Shown: piece after piece, positions 61,169 through 64,000 of the stretch | Numbering within the stretch: position 1 is the first letter of the stretch | How the letters are laid out: the number at the start of each line of letters is the position of its first letter | DNA from: Ilyobacter polytropus DSM 2926 | GTDB lineage: Bacteria; Fusobacteriota; Fusobacteriia; Fusobacteriales; Fusobacteriaceae | Direction: 5' to 3' | Assembly (NCBI RefSeq): GCF_000165505.1 | Contig: NC_014632.1 | Location: 1,550,001 to 1,614,000 of the forward strand | Length of the DNA: 64,000 bases | Program-made: the position numbers and the translations under genes | Notes under the pieces: model-generated | Told to the model about the DNA's origin: nothing | The model's input: the letters and a program-made list of their open reading frames with translations, nothing else | Database searches by the model: none

Positions 61169-63859
61169 TCAAAATTTAGGTTTAAAAAATCTAAGTCTTA
61201 AGGCATTGGTTACAACAGATACCGAACTCATAGCCATTGCTGCACCAGCTATCATGGGATTCAAAAGATGTCCGGTGATAAGATATAAAACTCCTGCAGC
61301 TACAGGTATTCCCATGCTGTTATAAGCAAATGCCCAGAAAAGATTCTGCTTTATATTTCTTATTGTAGCATGACTTAACTGTATTGCAGAAGCTACATCT
61401 TTAATATCACTTTTCATAAGAACAATATCTGCACTTTCAATTGCTACATCTGTTCCACTTCCAACGGCTATTCCCACATCTGACTGTGCAAGAGCAGGTG
61501 CATCATTTATTCCATCCCCTACCATGGCAACTCTTGCACCATTTTTCTGAAGTCTTTTTACCTCTATAGACTTATCTTCTGGCATAACTTCTGAAAGAAC
61601 TATCTCTATCCCCACCTCTTTTGCTATGGCCTCTGCAGTAAGGGCGTTGTCTCCTGTTATCATGGCTACTTTTATCCCCATCTCTTTTAGGATTTTCACA
61701 GCCTCCTTAGATGTCTTTTTCACAGTATCAGCCACTGCCACTACTCCCTGGAACTTGCCGTCTGCTGCCACTAACATAAGGGTTTTCCCCTCTTTTGATA
61801 ACTGATCTTCTTCTGGTGTGAAATTTACCTCTATACCCTTTGTCTTCATCAGCTTCTGATTTCCCACTAGAATATTCTTCTCGTCTACTAAAGCTTCTAT
61901 TCCCATTCCTGTTATAGAATTAAATTTCTCTATCTTTGCAAATTTTAACCCTTTTTCTTTGGCACCTTCCACTATTGCGTCTCCTAGAGGATGCTCAGAA
62001 TGGAGTTCTGCCGAAGCCGCCAGTTTTAGTATCTCATTATCTGAAAGCTCTCCTGAGCTGATGACATCTGTTAGTTTTGGTTTTCCTTCTGTTATAGTTC
62101 CCGTCTTGTCAAAAACTATTGTGTCTACTCTGTGGGTCATTTCCAGAGCTTCGCCCCCTTTTATTAGGATTCCGTATTCAGCCCCTTTTCCTGTCCCTAC
62201 CATTATAGCAGTAGGAGTAGCGAGCCCTAGAGAACAGGGACATGCTATGACCAGTACCGCTATGAATATACTGAGAGAAAATATTGCCGGTGTTTCCGAA
62301 AGAACAACTTTTCCTGTTGTTCCGAGAATATACCAAGTAATGGCCGATACAATTGCTATTCCTATGACCACCGGAACAAAATATCCTGATATGACATCCG
62401 CCATTCTGGCAATAGGAGCCTTTGACCCCTGGGCATCTTCCACAAGCTTTACTATTTTTGCCAAAGCTGTATCAGACCCCACTGCAGTTGCCCTTATCTT
62501 TATACTACCGTTTTTATTTATACTAGCTCCTACAACCTTTGATCCGGGAGTTTTTTCCATTGGAATGCTTTCTCCTGTAAGCATTGATTCATCTACACTA
62601 GAACTTCCCTCTGTTACCTCACCGTCTACCGGGATACTTTCACCCGGTTTCACAAGGAGAATATCTCCTTTTTCTACATCCTCTATATCAACTTCCACAA
62701 TGTCGCCATTTTTTATTAGACTGGCTTTTTTAGGCTGGAGTCCCATAAGCTTTTTTATTGCTTCTGAGGTTCTTCCCTTACTTACATTTTCCAGATACTT
62801 CCCCAACATAATAAGAGCCAATATCACAACGGCAGATTCATAATATAGAAAATGGACATATTCTATATTACCGCTGCTAATCATATAGGTCCCGTATAGA
62901 CTGTAAATCATTGCAGCCCCTGTTCCCATGGCTATAAGTGAGTCCATATTTGGTGAAAATTTAAAAAGAAGCTTTATTCCTGTCACATAAAAACGTTTTC
63001 CTATTAATATTACAGGAATAGAAAAAAGCAGTTGTATCAAAGCAAAATTCATAGGATTATTTTCAGGATTTATAATTCTAGGTACAGGCATCCCCATCAT
63101 ATGTCCCATGGATATATAGAAAACAGGCAAGGCAAATAATATAGCTATAATAAATTTTTTCCATTCATTTTGAAGCTCTTTTTGCTTTTTATCACCGTCT
63201 AAATCTTTGACAGTATCTTCTTTTACAGCCTTATATCCAAGTTCATTTATAAACTTCACAATTTCTGAAAGTTTTATTTCATTTTTTCTGTACTCAACCA
63301 AAGCTTTCTCTGTTGCTAAATTTACATTTATAGTTTCGACTCCTAGTAACTGTGAGGTTTTTTTCTCTATCCTAGACACACAGCTTTGACATGTCATTCC
63401 ATCTATACTGAGAGTCACAGTGTTTATTTTTTTCTCTTCCTCTATACTGTATCCTGCATCTACGACAGCCTTCTTTATCTCATCTAGACCTACAGAATTC
63501 TCATCATAACTCACTGAAAGTTTCTCTGTTGTGAGGTTTACGTTCCCATCTAATACTCCCTCTAATTTATTAACCGCTTTTTCTACTCTTTTTACACAGG
63601 CCTGACAGGTCATCCCGTCTATTTTAAGTGTGGCTTTATTTAATTTAGTTTCTCTTTCCTTTATACCATAGCCTAGATCAGATACAATCTTTTTTATATC
63701 TTCTGACGACACTTTTTTTTCATCAGCTTCAACTGTAAGTATCTCAGAAATAGGATTTACAGTTGTCGAATCTACACCTTTTATTTTCCCTACTGCTTTT
63801 TCTATTCTAGCTACACATGCCTGGCAACTTATCCCATCTATTTTAAATTTTTTATTCAT
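61169..63859 (-). CDS. copA: Copper-exporting P1B-type ATPase with three HMA domains
   Basis: 896 residues, longer than most because it carries three N-terminal metal-binding domains with CxxC motifs (GISCQAC about 9, GMTCQAC about 83, GMTCQSC about 155). Transmembrane part has the CPC ion motif in [15 protein letters not shown]; the ATPase has TGES, DKTGT, the HP locus ([12 protein letters not shown]) and [10 protein letters not shown]. It exports Cu(I) from the cytoplasm. First gene of copA-csoR-small ORF, with AAGGAG before the ATG. Confidence 0.96.
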   Translation of the reverse strand: MNKKFKIDGISCQACVARIEKAVGKIKGVDSTTVNPISEILTVEADEKKVSSEDIKKIVSDLGYGIKERETKLNKATLKIDGMTCQACVKRVEKAVNKLEGVLDGNVNLTTEKLSVSYDENSVGLDEIKKAVVDAGYSIEEEKKINTVTLSIDGMTCQSCVSRIEKKTSQLLGVETINVNLATEKALVEYRKNEIKLSEIVKFINELGYKAVKEDTVKDLDGDKKQKELQNEWKKFIIAILFALPVFYISMGHMMGMPVPRIINPENNPMNFALIQLLFSIPVILIGKRFYVTGIKLLFKFSPNMDSLIAMGTGAAMIYSLYGTYMISSGNIEYVHFLYYESAVVILALIMLGKYLENVSKGRTSEAIKKLMGLQPKKASLIKNGDIVEVDIEDVEKGDILLVKPGESIPVDGEVTEGSSSVDESMLTGESIPMEKTPGSKVVGASINKNGSIKIRATAVGSDTALAKIVKLVEDAQGSKAPIARMADVISGYFVPVVIGIAIVSAITWYILGTTGKVVLSETPAIFSLSIFIAVLVIACPCSLGLATPTAIMVGTGKGAEYGILIKGGEALEMTHRVDTIVFDKTGTITEGKPKLTDVISSGELSDNEILKLAASAELHSEHPLGDAIVEGAKEKGLKFAKIEKFNSITGMGIEALVDEKNILVGNQKLMKTKGIEVNFTPEEDQLSKEGKTLMLVAADGKFQGVVAVADTVKKTSKEAVKILKEMGIKVAMITGDNALTAEAIAKEVGIEIVLSEVMPEDKSIEVKRLQKNGARVAMVGDGINDAPALAQSDVGIAVGSGTDVAIESADIVLMKSDIKDVASAIQLSHATIRNIKQNLFWAFAYNSMGIPVAAGVLYLITGHLLNPMIAGAAMAMSSVSVVTNALRLRFFKPKF

Positions 63860-63900
63860 AAAAAAGGTCTCCTTTCTTAATTATCAAATTTCTTTATAAA

Positions 63901-63920
63901 AATACCCCTATACCCTATTT
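63901..63920 (-). promoter_or_regulatory. Putative CsoR operator
   Basis: On the minus strand two direct copies of ATAGGG(G)TAT lie between the -10 element and the ribosome site, overlapping the expected start. G-tract sequences of this sort are bound by CsoR in other bacteria. Assignment is by pattern and position. Confidence 0.45.
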
Positions 63921-63923
63921 AAA

Positions 63924-63952
63924 ATAGTATCCTTCTTTTCTTTATCTGTCAA
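63924..63952 (-). promoter_or_regulatory. Promoter of the copA operon
   Basis: Minus strand: perfect TTGACA (63947-63952), 17-bp spacer, weak TACTAT -10 (63924-63929), about 65 bases upstream of the copA ATG. Confidence 0.6.
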
Positions 63953-64000
63953 GTAAGAAATTTTATTTGTCCTGTTTCTGATTTTTATCCGATTTTGGTT

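Noticed and set aside
61959-62843. 294-residue plus-strand frame opposite copA
   Set aside because: It is the mirror of a highly conserved P-type ATPase; the composition (Ser, Pro, Ile repeats) follows from the opposite strand.

Overview
The window is an AT-rich bacterial chromosome segment that most likely comes from a member of the Fusobacteriota (a marine or anaerobic Ilyobacter/Propionigenium-like genome is my best guess, by inference). It combines Gram-negative outer-membrane features (two signal-peptide beta-barrel proteins, an EnvC-like protein) with Firmicutes-like synteny (accB-accC-Asp23-AmaP-nusB, a deo nucleoside cluster, a split transketolase). Nearly every gene is on the minus strand; only a Crp/Fnr-type regulator and an omptin-like protease are on the plus strand. 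I see no prophage, insertion sequence, integron or CRISPR array.

Layout. 0.2-2.6 kb: an outer-membrane barrel and rplM-rpsI, with a consensus promoter and a structured leader. 2.7-10.4 kb: a hypothetical gene, xseB-ispA-cca, a dispersed repeat, and prfA-prmC-queA-rsmD. 10.4-16.1 kb: an ECF sigma factor trio, then DUF2157/GDYXXLXY membrane genes, ispG, a lipoprotein and a DUF4139-like exported protein. 16.1-20.8 kb: miaB, a cation exchanger, rho and a LysM-M23 peptidase. 20.9-22.7 kb: a small basic protein, an Ogg2-type glycosylase and a TSUP permease. 22.8-28.5 kb: nucleoside catabolism (deoA, deoC, deoB, deoD, cdd), interrupted by a second repeat copy, with a divergent Crp-family regulator. 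28.5-33.4 kb: a BioF/KBL-type enzyme and accB-accC-asp23-amaP-DUF2273-nusB. 33.5-41.7 kb: dnaE, a large protein of unknown function and a SNF2 helicase. 41.8-49.5 kb: an eight-gene operon ftsE-ftsX-envC-nadK-recN-xer-like-era-HAD. 49.6-54.0 kb: split transketolase, a membrane hydrolase-like protein, and tRNA-Thr/Glu/Tyr-tuf. 54.0-58.5 kb: radical SAM, yvcK, a hypothetical gene, tsaC and the omptin. 58.5-64.0 kb: a two-component system and a copper operon (copA-csoR plus a 43-residue membrane ORF).

The most unusual signals are degraded members of familiar systems that are kept in intact operons. The FtsE homologue has lost Walker A and the ABC signature. The accB product has Gly where the biotinylated Lys should be. 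The XerC/D-like protein lacks most catalytic residues. Others are a doubled N-terminal domain in PrmC, a compact ECF sigma operon with a non-standard candidate anti-sigma factor, a SNF2 helicase paired with a possible helicase-associated protein, and two copies of a palindrome-rich intergenic repeat. Domain calls rest on motifs read by eye; no database search was possible.
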